NCBI GenBank assembly: GCA_013204645.1
Contig: JABMSE010000136.1
Span: 1-40,212 of the forward strand
From: Candidatus Saganbacteria bacterium
GTDB lineage: Bacteria > Margulisbacteria > WOR-1 > O2-12-FULL-45-9
Reading direction: 5' to 3'
DNA length: 40,212 bases
Shown here: positions 18,219 to 27,093 of the stretch, piece by piece
Numbering within the stretch: the first letter of the stretch is position 1
Layout: each line of letters begins with the position of its first letter
The notes under the pieces: generated by a model
Told to the model about the DNA's origin: nothing
Databases searched by the model: none
What the model saw: only the letters and a program-made list of their open reading frames with translations
Position numbers and translations under genes: made by a program

Positions 18219-18917
18219 TTATGCAATTCGACCACTACTCTTAATAATTTCGCTGCTTTGTTCACTCCCATAATTAAAGAGCAAATCAATTAGAGACATA
18301 TTAGCAAGAAATGGTTCGTATTGCTGCTTGTAAACAGGATGCTTAAAATCAACATAAAGACTTTTTAGATTTTGATCTCTAAACCGGGCCTCATCTATAT
18401 ACAAACGACCTCCGGAACCTGATAAATAGGTGTCAAAGCCAAGCCTTTTACATATATCAATCAATAAATCTGTCTTTTGTCCTGAAGGCCCAAACTCAGA
18501 AGTCCTAACTATTGTGATCCTAATCCCCAATTGAGTCACCAGATATTTTATTATCGCCATATTCAAATCTACTAATTTTTCCCACCTCTTTGAATAAATA
18601 TCCTCAAAAAATGGTCTGTGAACATCAAAAAATGGGGTTTTGCAATAATTACTAACCATAGACCTTAAATGTTTTTTCATCCAATTATCACAATTATTAA
18701 TCTGCACCTCATTAATTGCCTGACCAGACTTCCCCTTGGTAAGCACAGGGACCGTTAATAACAGCTCTCCATCCTTGCTGCGGATCCTGTTGCGATTTTG
18801 CCAGCTTTGCTTACTATATTGAACGTGATCCATAATTACAAATTCATCACATAACATCATTTTAAGAAAAAATCCCATATAAGGAAGATATTCTGGCTGA
18901 TGGACTGATAAAATCAT
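18219..18917 (-). CDS. WbqC family protein
   Basis: HQPEYLPYMGFFLKMMLCDEFVIMDHVQYSKQSWQNRNRIRSKDGELLLTVPV is characteristic of WbqC-like proteins. Confidence 0.9.
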   Translation of the reverse strand: MILSVHQPEYLPYMGFFLKMMLCDEFVIMDHVQYSKQSWQNRNRIRSKDGELLLTVPVLTKGKSGQAINEVQINNCDNWMKKHLRSMVSNYCKTPFFDVHRPFFEDIYSKRWEKLVDLNMAIIKYLVTQLGIRITIVRTSEFGPSGQKTDLLIDICKRLGFDTYLSGSGGRLYIDEARFRDQNLKSLYVDFKHPVYKQQYEPFLANMSLIDLLFNYGSEQSSEIIKSSGRIA

Positions 18918-18922
18918 TAAGT

Positions 18923-20032
18923 TTACCGCACTTCCTTTTCTAACGCCTCAAGCACATAATCAATTTCGTCCTCAATTATACCGACAAATAAGGGCAAACA
19001 AAGTTCTCTTTTCAATACTTCTTCAGCTCCTGGCAGATCCCCTTCCTTATAGCCAAAAAGATTTCGATATAGCGGTTGAAGATGAATTGGCGGCTGATAC
19101 AAGGTTGCGGTAGCAATATCATATTTCTCCTGTAAGATTTTTTGCAATTCGGACGCATAAAGCTCCCCTTTAAGCAAAACAGGATATTTGTAATAACAAT
19201 GTCGTATATTTGGAGGAACTGAAAATGGCTCAACGGCCTTAATTGCTTCAAGTCCCTGGTTGTATCTTTTCGCGATCCGGTTTCTCTCTTTTACAAATTC
19301 CTCTAAGCGTTTTAGTTGATAAATACCTAAAACCGCATTAATATCGCTCATCCGCCAGTTATAACCCAATCTGGTATGGAGAACCCCTTCTCTGCCATGA
19401 TGACGCAAACTTCTGGCTAAATCCGCTACTTCATCATTATCCGTAGTTATCATGCCTCCTTCACCAGTAGTCATAACCTTGGTAGGAAAGAAAGAAAAAC
19501 AGCCAACGTCGGAAAGGCTTCCGGCTTTTTTCCCATCAAACGTGGCACCCTGTGCCTGGGCAGCATCTTCAATTAGAAAAAGGCCTCGGTCTTCGCATAT
19601 CTTTTTGAGCTCCCTCATTTCTGGACAAATCAAACCTGCCAAATGTACCACCATAACGCCCTTAGTTTTATCGGTTATCTTTCTTAAAACATCTTCCGGA
19701 TCCAAATCAAGGGTATCAGATTTAATATCCGCAAGAACCGGCTTACCGCCAGCATAAATAACCGTATTAGCCGAAGCAACAAAACTATTAGTTGGCACAA
19801 TGACTTCTCGGTCTTTTATATTAAAATAGCGCAAAGCAATTTCTAAGGCGCTAGTCCCAGAATTTACGGCTATGGCATTTTTTACCCCGATATACTCGGC
19901 GAACATTTTCTCAAATTTTCTAACGAAGGGGCCAAAAGTTAATGAGCCAGCCTCCAGGCATTGCTTAATGTCGGACAAGATATTTTCAATGTCTTCAGGG
20001 CTAAAATAGGGTTTTGCAGCAAGGACTTTCAT
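18923..20032 (-). CDS. DegT/DnrJ/EryC1/StrS family aminotransferase
   Basis: AVNSGTSALEIALRYFNIKDREVIVPTNSFVASANTVIYAGGKPVLADI; IEDAAQAQGATFDGKKAGSLSDVGCFSFFPTKVMTTGEGGMITTD. Confidence 0.93.
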   Translation of the reverse strand: MKVLAAKPYFSPEDIENILSDIKQCLEAGSLTFGPFVRKFEKMFAEYIGVKNAIAVNSGTSALEIALRYFNIKDREVIVPTNSFVASANTVIYAGGKPVLADIKSDTLDLDPEDVLRKITDKTKGVMVVHLAGLICPEMRELKKICEDRGLFLIEDAAQAQGATFDGKKAGSLSDVGCFSFFPTKVMTTGEGGMITTDNDEVADLARSLRHHGREGVLHTRLGYNWRMSDINAVLGIYQLKRLEEFVKERNRIAKRYNQGLEAIKAVEPFSVPPNIRHCYYKYPVLLKGELYASELQKILQEKYDIATATLYQPPIHLQPLYRNLFGYKEGDLPGAEEVLKRELCLPLFVGIIEDEIDYVLEALEKEVR

Positions 20033-20033
20033 A

Positions 20034-20972
20034 TTAGCTTATCTCCATGTTTTTCATCATTACATGGATGCCTTCTGCCAATGAGATAGAAGGTTTCCAT
20101 CCGAGTTGCTTCTTTATTTTATCAATCGACATCAGTCTATCCGGCCAAATCTTACCCGGGGGAGCAGGAACACTTTTAATATTAATTTTTTTCCCCCATA
20201 GCTTTTGGGCATTATCCGAAACAATTTTCGCTATCTGCTTGATCGAAAACAGCTTCCCACTTCCCAAATTAAATATCTGGTTTTCAACCGATGCATCTTT
20301 AAGTATTATTTCCATGCAGCACACAAGATCATCAAGATTTACATAGTCTATTTTTTGGCTCCCTTCCCCAAAAACCGTAATATCCGAGCCATCGCCAGCT
20401 GCCTTAATGAAATTTTCAATCGCGCCGCCTTTTTGAATTTTATTGAATCCTCCTCGATAACCATACACATTGGAAAAGCGAAGTATAATATAGCTCAATC
20501 CACTGTCCTTTATTTGATACTCCGCCACAGCTTTGAGGGCACCATATAAATCATCAGGCAATAATTCCATATCTTCCGTCAGGGGCATTTCTCTTTCTTT
20601 GTAGATCGAATATGCAACATAGCTAGACGCAAAAATAAATCTCTTGACCTGGTATTCTCGGGATTTCTGGAGTAATAAATGGGTCCCATGAACGTAAGAA
20701 GTTACTGCATCGGCGGGATCCTTCATACAAGCTCCGTTTCCCCCACCACCGGCCAAGTGTATTACCACATCTATTCCTTCTTTCATCACTTTATCAAGAA
20801 GATGCTGGTCCCTTATATCACCCTTCATGAATTTCACATTATCCTTCACTAAAGCAGGAAGATTAGGATATTTCTGCCCCAGATCCAGGCTTATGATTTC
20901 ATATTCATAGGGCAGATTCATTAAAAGCGCGCTGCCAATAAAACCACCCCCCCCAATAATCAATATTTTCAT
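20034..20972 (-). CDS. NAD-dependent epimerase/dehydratase (extended SDR)
   Basis: MKILIIGGGGFIGSALL; VVIHLAGGGGNGACMKDPADAV; DLYGALKAVAEYQ; RFSNVYG. Confidence 0.93.
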   Translation of the reverse strand: MKILIIGGGGFIGSALLMNLPYEYEIISLDLGQKYPNLPALVKDNVKFMKGDIRDQHLLDKVMKEGIDVVIHLAGGGGNGACMKDPADAVTSYVHGTHLLLQKSREYQVKRFIFASSYVAYSIYKEREMPLTEDMELLPDDLYGALKAVAEYQIKDSGLSYIILRFSNVYGYRGGFNKIQKGGAIENFIKAAGDGSDITVFGEGSQKIDYVNLDDLVCCMEIILKDASVENQIFNLGSGKLFSIKQIAKIVSDNAQKLWGKKINIKSVPAPPGKIWPDRLMSIDKIKKQLGWKPSISLAEGIHVMMKNMEIS

Positions 20973-21622
20973 TTTTTCTCCTCTCTTATTTCTCTAATTA
21001 ACGCAAAGGCCTCGGCATGCTCCCGGCATATCTCCAATCCTCGCTTCTGGGCTAATATCCTCACCCCTTTTTCACTTCTGGGATGGGGATAAGGTTTTAC
21101 TTCGGATTTATAGATCTTTAAGGCCTCCACTTTCTTGTCTATAAATCCGCCTATGTTTACCCAATAATTAGGCAAAAATGCCTGGTTATTCCATTCTGTC
21201 TCAGATAAGGTCTCAAAACACAAAAGCTTAATATTTTTAGGGGGGCGGCTGGCTACCATGGAAGCCCTAAAAATCAATGTGTGATCCAAATTTAGGTCCC
21301 CTTCAAAATGAGTATAAATAATATCTGGATTAACTCCATCTACAACTTCTGCTATCTTTTTATTGATCTCTCCATGGGACAAAGTGTTTAACTTAACCGT
21401 GGGCAGATCAAGATTAAACCTCTTTTTAACCCCCAACAAATTATCCACTTGTTCTTGTTCTTTTATTTTCTCTTCCATATATTCTTTCGGCCACTGTGGC
21501 TCATAGGCCTTTGTGACAATACAAACAAAAACCTCATCGCCGGCTTTTGTGTGTTTTAATATTGTCCCTCCTACTCCCAAGACTTCGTCATCCGGATGTG
21601 CTGCAACAACTAAAACTTTCAT
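20969..21622 (-). CDS. PIG-L family deacetylase
   Basis: MKVLVVAAHPDDEVLGVGGTILKHTKAGDEVFVCIVT; IYTHFEGDLNLDHTLIFRASMVASRP. Confidence 0.94.
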   Translation of the reverse strand: MKVLVVAAHPDDEVLGVGGTILKHTKAGDEVFVCIVTKAYEPQWPKEYMEEKIKEQEQVDNLLGVKKRFNLDLPTVKLNTLSHGEINKKIAEVVDGVNPDIIYTHFEGDLNLDHTLIFRASMVASRPPKNIKLLCFETLSETEWNNQAFLPNYWVNIGGFIDKKVEALKIYKSEVKPYPHPRSEKGVRILAQKRGLEICREHAEAFALIREIREEKK

Positions 21623-23397
21623 AAGATCATTTTCTCCTCTTTGGCAATTATTGTATTTGATATCTCACCGACAATCTGGCCATCTCTCATTTCTATAATC
21701 TTATGCGCGTTATTTATGGCACTCTCCCGGTGGGTAACAAAAATAACGGTTTTTCCTTCTTCGCGCACAAGCTCTAGAATTGTCTCCATGATGTTTTTTT
21801 CTGTCTTATGGTCTAGGGCACTGGTTGCTTCATCCAAAAGCAATATTTCTGGATTCTTGAGCATAGCCCGTGCAATACACAGGCGCTGCCTTTGACCCCC
21901 TGATACTTTCATGCCATCGTCAGCCAAGACAAAATCCAGTCCGCCAGGCAAACCCTCAACAAAACCCAAAATATCGGCCTTTCTTAGGGCTTCTTTTATC
22001 ACATTATCATCAAAACCGCTTCTACCAAAAAGAACATTGTTGCGAATAGTATCGCTAAACAAAAAGCCATCCTGGCCTACATATCCAATATGAGCGCTAA
22101 AGGAAGAAGCGCTATACAAACTCGTGGGTTGTCCATCTATTAGGACCTTCCCGAAAGAGGGATGCAAAAGGTTGCCCAAAATATCAAGGAGTGTGGTTTT
22201 TCCCGAGCCGGAATGACCGATGATCCCGACAAATTCTCCCCGTAAAACAGTGAAACTTACATCTTTAAGAGCAGCTACTTTCGAATTTACATAATAGAAA
22301 GATAGATCGCGAATTTCAAGCCCTGAATTGAATCCCTTAAGCTGTTTTTTGCCATCGAGAACACTTTTGTGCTTTTCCGTCTCTTTAATTGCCAGATAAG
22401 CTGCCTCAGCATGGGGAAGCATAGACATTAAACTCATTCCGGAATTTCCTATTAGTTTCAAAGAAGGCAATATCTTAAATAAGGAAAAGGCAAAGACCCC
22501 CAACATGGGTATACTATTTAATATGCCATTCTGGCCACGGCCAAAGAAAAGAACCAGGCCACAAATAAATGAAATAGAAACTATCTCCAAGAGGTTCTTT
22601 GGCAAACCACTGATAATAGCATCTTTTCTGGCATACAAATAAAAGTTCCGGCATTCGGCGACAAACAGGTTTATCCAGTAGGTGGTTACAGCATATAATT
22701 TAATGCTTTTGATCCCTTTGAGTGCGTTCATAGCATGAATGGCTTGATTTGAGGCACTACGTGCCCTGCCCGACCCAGTACCATAGGAAACATTTTGGGC
22801 AATCATTTTCGTAAGCAGAAAATATCCAGCAGCCAAAAGCAGCAAGAAGGATGTAACCGCTGGAGAGACAATAAAAAGCATAGTAATTATCATGCTGATC
22901 TTTAATATCTCCACCACCATCATAGGAATGGCGTTAATGATCTTGCCGATATAGCCAGGGGCATTGAGAAGTCGGTAAGCCAGATCTCCTTTTTGCGTGC
23001 TTATTAAATACTGATAATCAGCCGACAAAAGAGAAGTAATGATCTTTGCCTGAGTTTCCTGGATTATCTTATTTGACGTCAACCAGGACAGAAGAACATT
23101 TGCGTAAGCCAGGACAGATTTGATCAAGGTAAGGGTAAAAAGCAGGAATACGGCAAGATACAAAGGTTCTATCAAAATATGGCCGGTAACCCAGGAAATC
23201 GCATTATCCATATAATTAATACTCGAGCCGTCCACTGCTCCGGGCGTAACAAAAGCAAGAACAGGATAAACCGCCAAGGTAGCAAGACTTTCAAAAAAAG
23301 CCACAAAGAAACTTAAGATGCCTATCGCTATAAGGGCTTTCCATTTATCAGCCACAAAATATTTTAATGCTTCAAATGATCTACCTGTCAGCTGCAT
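21619..23397 (-). CDS. ABC transporter, fused permease/ATPase (MsbA/PglK-like glycan or lipid exporter)
   Basis: N-terminal TM region; Walker A IIGHSGSGKTTLLD; signature VSGGQRQRLCIARAML; Walker B ILLLDEATSALD. Confidence 0.93.
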   Translation of the reverse strand: MQLTGRSFEALKYFVADKWKALIAIGILSFFVAFFESLATLAVYPVLAFVTPGAVDGSSINYMDNAISWVTGHILIEPLYLAVFLLFTLTLIKSVLAYANVLLSWLTSNKIIQETQAKIITSLLSADYQYLISTQKGDLAYRLLNAPGYIGKIINAIPMMVVEILKISMIITMLFIVSPAVTSFLLLLAAGYFLLTKMIAQNVSYGTGSGRARSASNQAIHAMNALKGIKSIKLYAVTTYWINLFVAECRNFYLYARKDAIISGLPKNLLEIVSISFICGLVLFFGRGQNGILNSIPMLGVFAFSLFKILPSLKLIGNSGMSLMSMLPHAEAAYLAIKETEKHKSVLDGKKQLKGFNSGLEIRDLSFYYVNSKVAALKDVSFTVLRGEFVGIIGHSGSGKTTLLDILGNLLHPSFGKVLIDGQPTSLYSASSFSAHIGYVGQDGFLFSDTIRNNVLFGRSGFDDNVIKEALRKADILGFVEGLPGGLDFVLADDGMKVSGGQRQRLCIARAMLKNPEILLLDEATSALDHKTEKNIMETILELVREEGKTVIFVTHRESAINNAHKIIEMRDGQIVGEISNTIIAKEEKMIL

Positions 23398-23406
23398 TAT
23401 TATCTC

Positions 23407-24453
23407 CTAAAAACTAAGGGCCGCATTATACTCGCTGCCCAATTTATTGAATTGTTCCAAAAGCGACTGTGGCACTGGTATTCCTTTTTGAGACCGCACC
23501 CTGTAGAACTTTTTCTCGGGATCACCCGGAACCATAACCGGAACTCCTGCATTAAGAGAGGGCTCGCTTCTTAAAGCTTCCATCATCTTCTTCATGCGCT
23601 TTTTGAACACTGCCGGATCCTCAAAACCATCAATGCGAATTGCACAAAAGAAATGGCCTAATAATCTCTTTTGATCCATTGAGGTTCCGAACATATGAGT
23701 GATCTCTGGCCCAAACGGCGCACCACTCAACAAGCTGCAAAGTATCTCAACCATCATGCTCAAACCAAAACCTTTATAGGTCCCGATGGGCAAGAGGCTT
23801 GCTACTTGCGCTGCATCATCCGTATCTTTTCCCTGGTCATCCACTCCCCACCCCACAGGAACTTTTTCTCCGGCTTCTTTATGTTGCTGGACCTTATTAA
23901 ATGTGGCAACTGTGGTAGCCATATCCAGACAAAACGGCTCCTCTCCGTAACAAGGAGCTACCATGCAAACAGGATTGTTGCCAAAGAAAGGACGCGTTCC
24001 TCCATAGGAAAGGACATGCGCTGTGGCATTGGTAAAACTTAGGCCGATCATGTCTTCTTTGGCGGCCATCAAAGCATAATAGGCAGCCGCCCCAAAATGG
24101 CTCGAATTATAAACTGCCACAGCTCCGATGCCCGCATCGGATGCCAGCTCTATCGCTTTTAACATCCCTTCAGCACCAGCCGCGTGGCCTGGTGCGTGAT
24201 CGCCGTCAAGCTTTCCTGTAGAATTTGTTTTTTTATTGAATTTATACTTTGGGTCCTTATTAAGCCTGCCACCCTCAAACCCCTTTAAATAATGAGGGAA
24301 GAGACGGATACCGTGCGAATCAACTCCCCTAAGCGAAGCTTGAATAATCCCTCCAATTAGATAATTGGCAACGTCGGGGCGCACCCCAATTTTCTCAAGA
24401 ATTAAAAAGAAAAACCTATCTATATCATTTGCTTTAATATCTACACTATTCAT
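23407..24453 (-). CDS. Ldh family oxidoreductase (malate/L-lactate/2-oxoacid reductase, NAD(P)-dependent)
   Basis: ASLRGVDSHGIRLFPHYLKGFEGGRLN; DGDHAPGHAAGAEGMLKAIELASDAGIGAVAVYNSSHFGAAAYYALMAA; MDMATT-like CLDMATTVATFNKV. Confidence 0.92.
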   Translation of the reverse strand: MNSVDIKANDIDRFFFLILEKIGVRPDVANYLIGGIIQASLRGVDSHGIRLFPHYLKGFEGGRLNKDPKYKFNKKTNSTGKLDGDHAPGHAAGAEGMLKAIELASDAGIGAVAVYNSSHFGAAAYYALMAAKEDMIGLSFTNATAHVLSYGGTRPFFGNNPVCMVAPCYGEEPFCLDMATTVATFNKVQQHKEAGEKVPVGWGVDDQGKDTDDAAQVASLLPIGTYKGFGLSMMVEILCSLLSGAPFGPEITHMFGTSMDQKRLLGHFFCAIRIDGFEDPAVFKKRMKKMMEALRSEPSLNAGVPVMVPGDPEKKFYRVRSQKGIPVPQSLLEQFNKLGSEYNAALSF

Positions 24454-25837
24454 TGACGATCTTTTCCTTGGGAAACAAATTCTCTTCCCCGCGGCTGCTG
24501 ATCAGCTTTTCCGCAAAATGTAGTCCGATCTCATCCCTTACTTCCACAGAGCTGTAAACGTCTTTGATCTTCATGATCCCGATCTTTTCACCCAAAATAT
24601 GCCCCTGGCGCAGAAAAACTGGATGAGTGGCACACCCCAATCCTTTGATTCCAATGTAGAGGGGCTGCTTGATTTTTCTGGGAATAAATCCCGGGTCAAT
24701 GCGTTTGAGATTGCCTTTTTCTGTGACCCAACCTGCCCCAAATTCCGGCCGCGCAGCAATAACACTGTCAAGCCCCTCTTTGACCATGCGCAGGATCAAT
24801 TGATCAATAAATCCTTTTGGACGAAAGGGAAAAGTTATTTCCAGGGTTACAACAATATCAGCGATAATCCCCTGTTTTTCCATCTCATTGATCGAATATT
24901 GATAGACTTGCTCAAGATCTACCCCCTCATTAGAAAGAGTGGTCGCTCTCATAAAAGGGACTTTTGCTCCACACTCCCGCGCCATCTCTGCATGCTCTTC
25001 TTTATCGGTTGAAACTATAACTTGCTTAACAAATTTAGACGCTTTAGCAGAAGCGATGGTGTATTCCAAAAGAGGCCGGCCATTTAAAAACAATACTTCT
25101 CCCCTTACCGGGATAAGAGCGACTATATTAAGATGCGACAGATCAAGGTGGCGGAATTCATAACCATCTTCCTTTCCAAGATTTTCCAAAATCCTCACAA
25201 CGTTTGTGCAACGCTCTGCATTCTGGTTCTGATGAATTCCGTGATAATGATAGACACTGGCATCCGGCTCATAAATAATCTTAAAACCAACTTTTAGCAC
25301 TTCCTTTGCCCAAAGGCGGTCTTCAATATTGGTTGTTTCGCAATCAAAGGGCAACTTCTCCCAGACATCCCTGCGGATCATGCTGTTAGCATTATGAAAA
25401 AAACTATCCTTGGTTTGCACTTTCTTATCAAGCCCAAAGACCGTAAGCAGGTCTCTTTTATCGGTATCTGAAGTAAAAGACATTGGTTCCTGCCTTCCAT
25501 ATACACCAGCCACTTTATCATCATCAAAATTCTTGATAAGATTAGAAAGCCACTTAGCATTTACAGGGATACAATGTGCTGACAAACACACAATGAAATC
25601 TCCTTTTGCTGCGCGAATACCCAGATTGATAGATTTGCCAGGAAGAAAATCATCAATGCTAATTATTTTAACCGGATGTTTTTCAGCTTTTTTTACGGTC
25701 TGATCTGTACTCTTATTGTCAACTAAAATAACTTCAAAATCTTTATATTCCTGCCCAAAGACTGCTTTTAAGCAAGCCCCGATCCACTTTTCTTCGTTAT
25801 GGGAACGGATTATTATTGAAATCCTAGGTTTTTTCAC
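24446..25837 (-). CDS. bifunctional-architecture protein: GT2 glycosyltransferase fused to a degenerate NeuA-like cytidylyltransferase domain
   Basis: GT2: ISIIIRSHNEEKWIGACLKAVFGQEYKDFEVILVDNKSTDQT. From about residue 235: NIVALIPVRGEVLFLNGRPLLEYTIASAKASKFVKQVIVSTDKEEHAEMARECGAKVPFMR..., clearly NeuA-like. Confidence 0.88.
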   Translation of the reverse strand: MKKPRISIIIRSHNEEKWIGACLKAVFGQEYKDFEVILVDNKSTDQTVKKAEKHPVKIISIDDFLPGKSINLGIRAAKGDFIVCLSAHCIPVNAKWLSNLIKNFDDDKVAGVYGRQEPMSFTSDTDKRDLLTVFGLDKKVQTKDSFFHNANSMIRRDVWEKLPFDCETTNIEDRLWAKEVLKVGFKIIYEPDASVYHYHGIHQNQNAERCTNVVRILENLGKEDGYEFRHLDLSHLNIVALIPVRGEVLFLNGRPLLEYTIASAKASKFVKQVIVSTDKEEHAEMARECGAKVPFMRATTLSNEGVDLEQVYQYSINEMEKQGIIADIVVTLEITFPFRPKGFIDQLILRMVKEGLDSVIAARPEFGAGWVTEKGNLKRIDPGFIPRKIKQPLYIGIKGLGCATHPVFLRQGHILGEKIGIMKIKDVYSSVEVRDEIGLHFAEKLISSRGEENLFPKEKIVNE

Positions 25838-26373
25838 TGTTTTACTCCCCTTTCACCAGGTCTAAAACACAAAATCTGAGCTGGGACGCCGCCGACAATG
25901 CTATAGGGGCCAACATCCCCTGTTACAACTGATCCAGCACTGATAATTGCTCCTCTACCAATTTCCACATCACCTAAAATAGTAACTTTTGACCCAATCC
26001 AGACATCATCGCCAATTACAACTTTCTGTTCGCTATAGCCCTGTTCTTTCATAAAAACATCTCGGCGGGAAAAATTATGGCTACTTGGCACAATCGTACA
26101 ATTATTCGCCATGGCCACATAATTTCCAATAATAATATCTCCCCCACCTTCTAAATAAGAATATTCATGAATAGACACCCTGTCTCCAATAGATACTCTT
26201 TCTGGAGACTTAATGGTTACCCCATCCGCAATATTAAAGCCTTTTCCTGCTTGTTTTAAGAGAATCCGATAACATTTATTCCTTATATTCAAAGCAAAAA
26301 GAGAAGGGTTATATTTTACAGCCCCTGCTATTGATCTGGCGATTTTTCTTTTTACCTTTTGGCCAAGTCCCAT
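25834..26373 (-). CDS. hexapeptide-repeat acyltransferase (maltose/galactoside O-acetyltransferase-like)
   Basis: VTIKSPERVSIGDRVSIHEYSYLEGGGDIIIGNYVAMANNCTIVPSSHNF...VVIGDDVWIGSKVTILGDVEIGRGAIISAGSVVTGDVGPYSIVGGVPAQI. Confidence 0.93.
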   Translation of the reverse strand: MGLGQKVKRKIARSIAGAVKYNPSLFALNIRNKCYRILLKQAGKGFNIADGVTIKSPERVSIGDRVSIHEYSYLEGGGDIIIGNYVAMANNCTIVPSSHNFSRRDVFMKEQGYSEQKVVIGDDVWIGSKVTILGDVEIGRGAIISAGSVVTGDVGPYSIVGGVPAQILCFRPGERGVKQ

Positions 26374-26376
26374 ACT

Positions 26377-27093
26377 TTAAGCTGCCTCATCGTATTCAAG
26401 ACGACACCTTTTGTTTTTCTTTCGCCCAGACATAATATGCTGGATCAAACACAAATCTTCTTCGGTTTTAACTATCAAGGAAGATGGTTTGCTCACCGGG
26501 TAATAGCCAACTTTACCACAAAGCATTGAATGCCCCCTCTTTGCATAGGTTTCTTGAAACACTTTATTCCTCCACATCATTATGGAATAAACAAAACGCT
26601 CTACAGGAACAAGGTCCTGGGTCTTAGCAAACATTTCTTCAAGATCAAAATTAAGCGGGATCCCGTTATACAAACAGTGCACTTGTTCTTCTCTTACCGT
26701 TATTAAGCTGTCCAATTTCTCCTGGCAAAAATATTCAATCACTTCTCTTACTTCCTGGCCAGTTTGCAAGGGTGACGTTGGATTAACCCAGGCAGTTATA
26801 TCTCCTCTATTCTTTTGCATAAAATCATAAACCACCGCATCCGACTTCGTAGAAGAACTTCCCAGATCTTTGGGGCGATGATAAAAGCCTACCCCATATC
26901 TTTGCGCAATTTTGGAAAACACAGCATCTTCAGAATTAATTATAATCTCAGCGAAAACCCCAGACTCTTTAGCCGCCTGGATCGCATAATAGATCAGGGG
27001 CTTTCCATCAAGCAACGCTAGATTCTTTTTAGCTAGCCGTGTGCTACCAATTCTTGCCGGAATCATTGCAATTATTTTTTGCTTATCAGCCAT
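26377..27093 (-). CDS. acylneuraminate cytidylyltransferase-like CMP-sugar synthetase
   Basis: IIAMIPARIGSTRLAKKNLALLDGKPLIYYAIQAAKESGVFAEIIINSEDA; WVNPTSPLQTGQEVREVIE. Confidence 0.87.
   Translation of the reverse strand: MADKQKIIAMIPARIGSTRLAKKNLALLDGKPLIYYAIQAAKESGVFAEIIINSEDAVFSKIAQRYGVGFYHRPKDLGSSSTKSDAVVYDFMQKNRGDITAWVNPTSPLQTGQEVREVIEYFCQEKLDSLITVREEQVHCLYNGIPLNFDLEEMFAKTQDLVPVERFVYSIMMWRNKVFQETYAKRGHSMLCGKVGYYPVSKPSSLIVKTEEDLCLIQHIMSGRKKNKRCRLEYDEAA

Noticed and set aside
24599-25012. 137-aa plus-strand ORF
   Set aside because: Antisense to the GT2-NeuA fusion gene.
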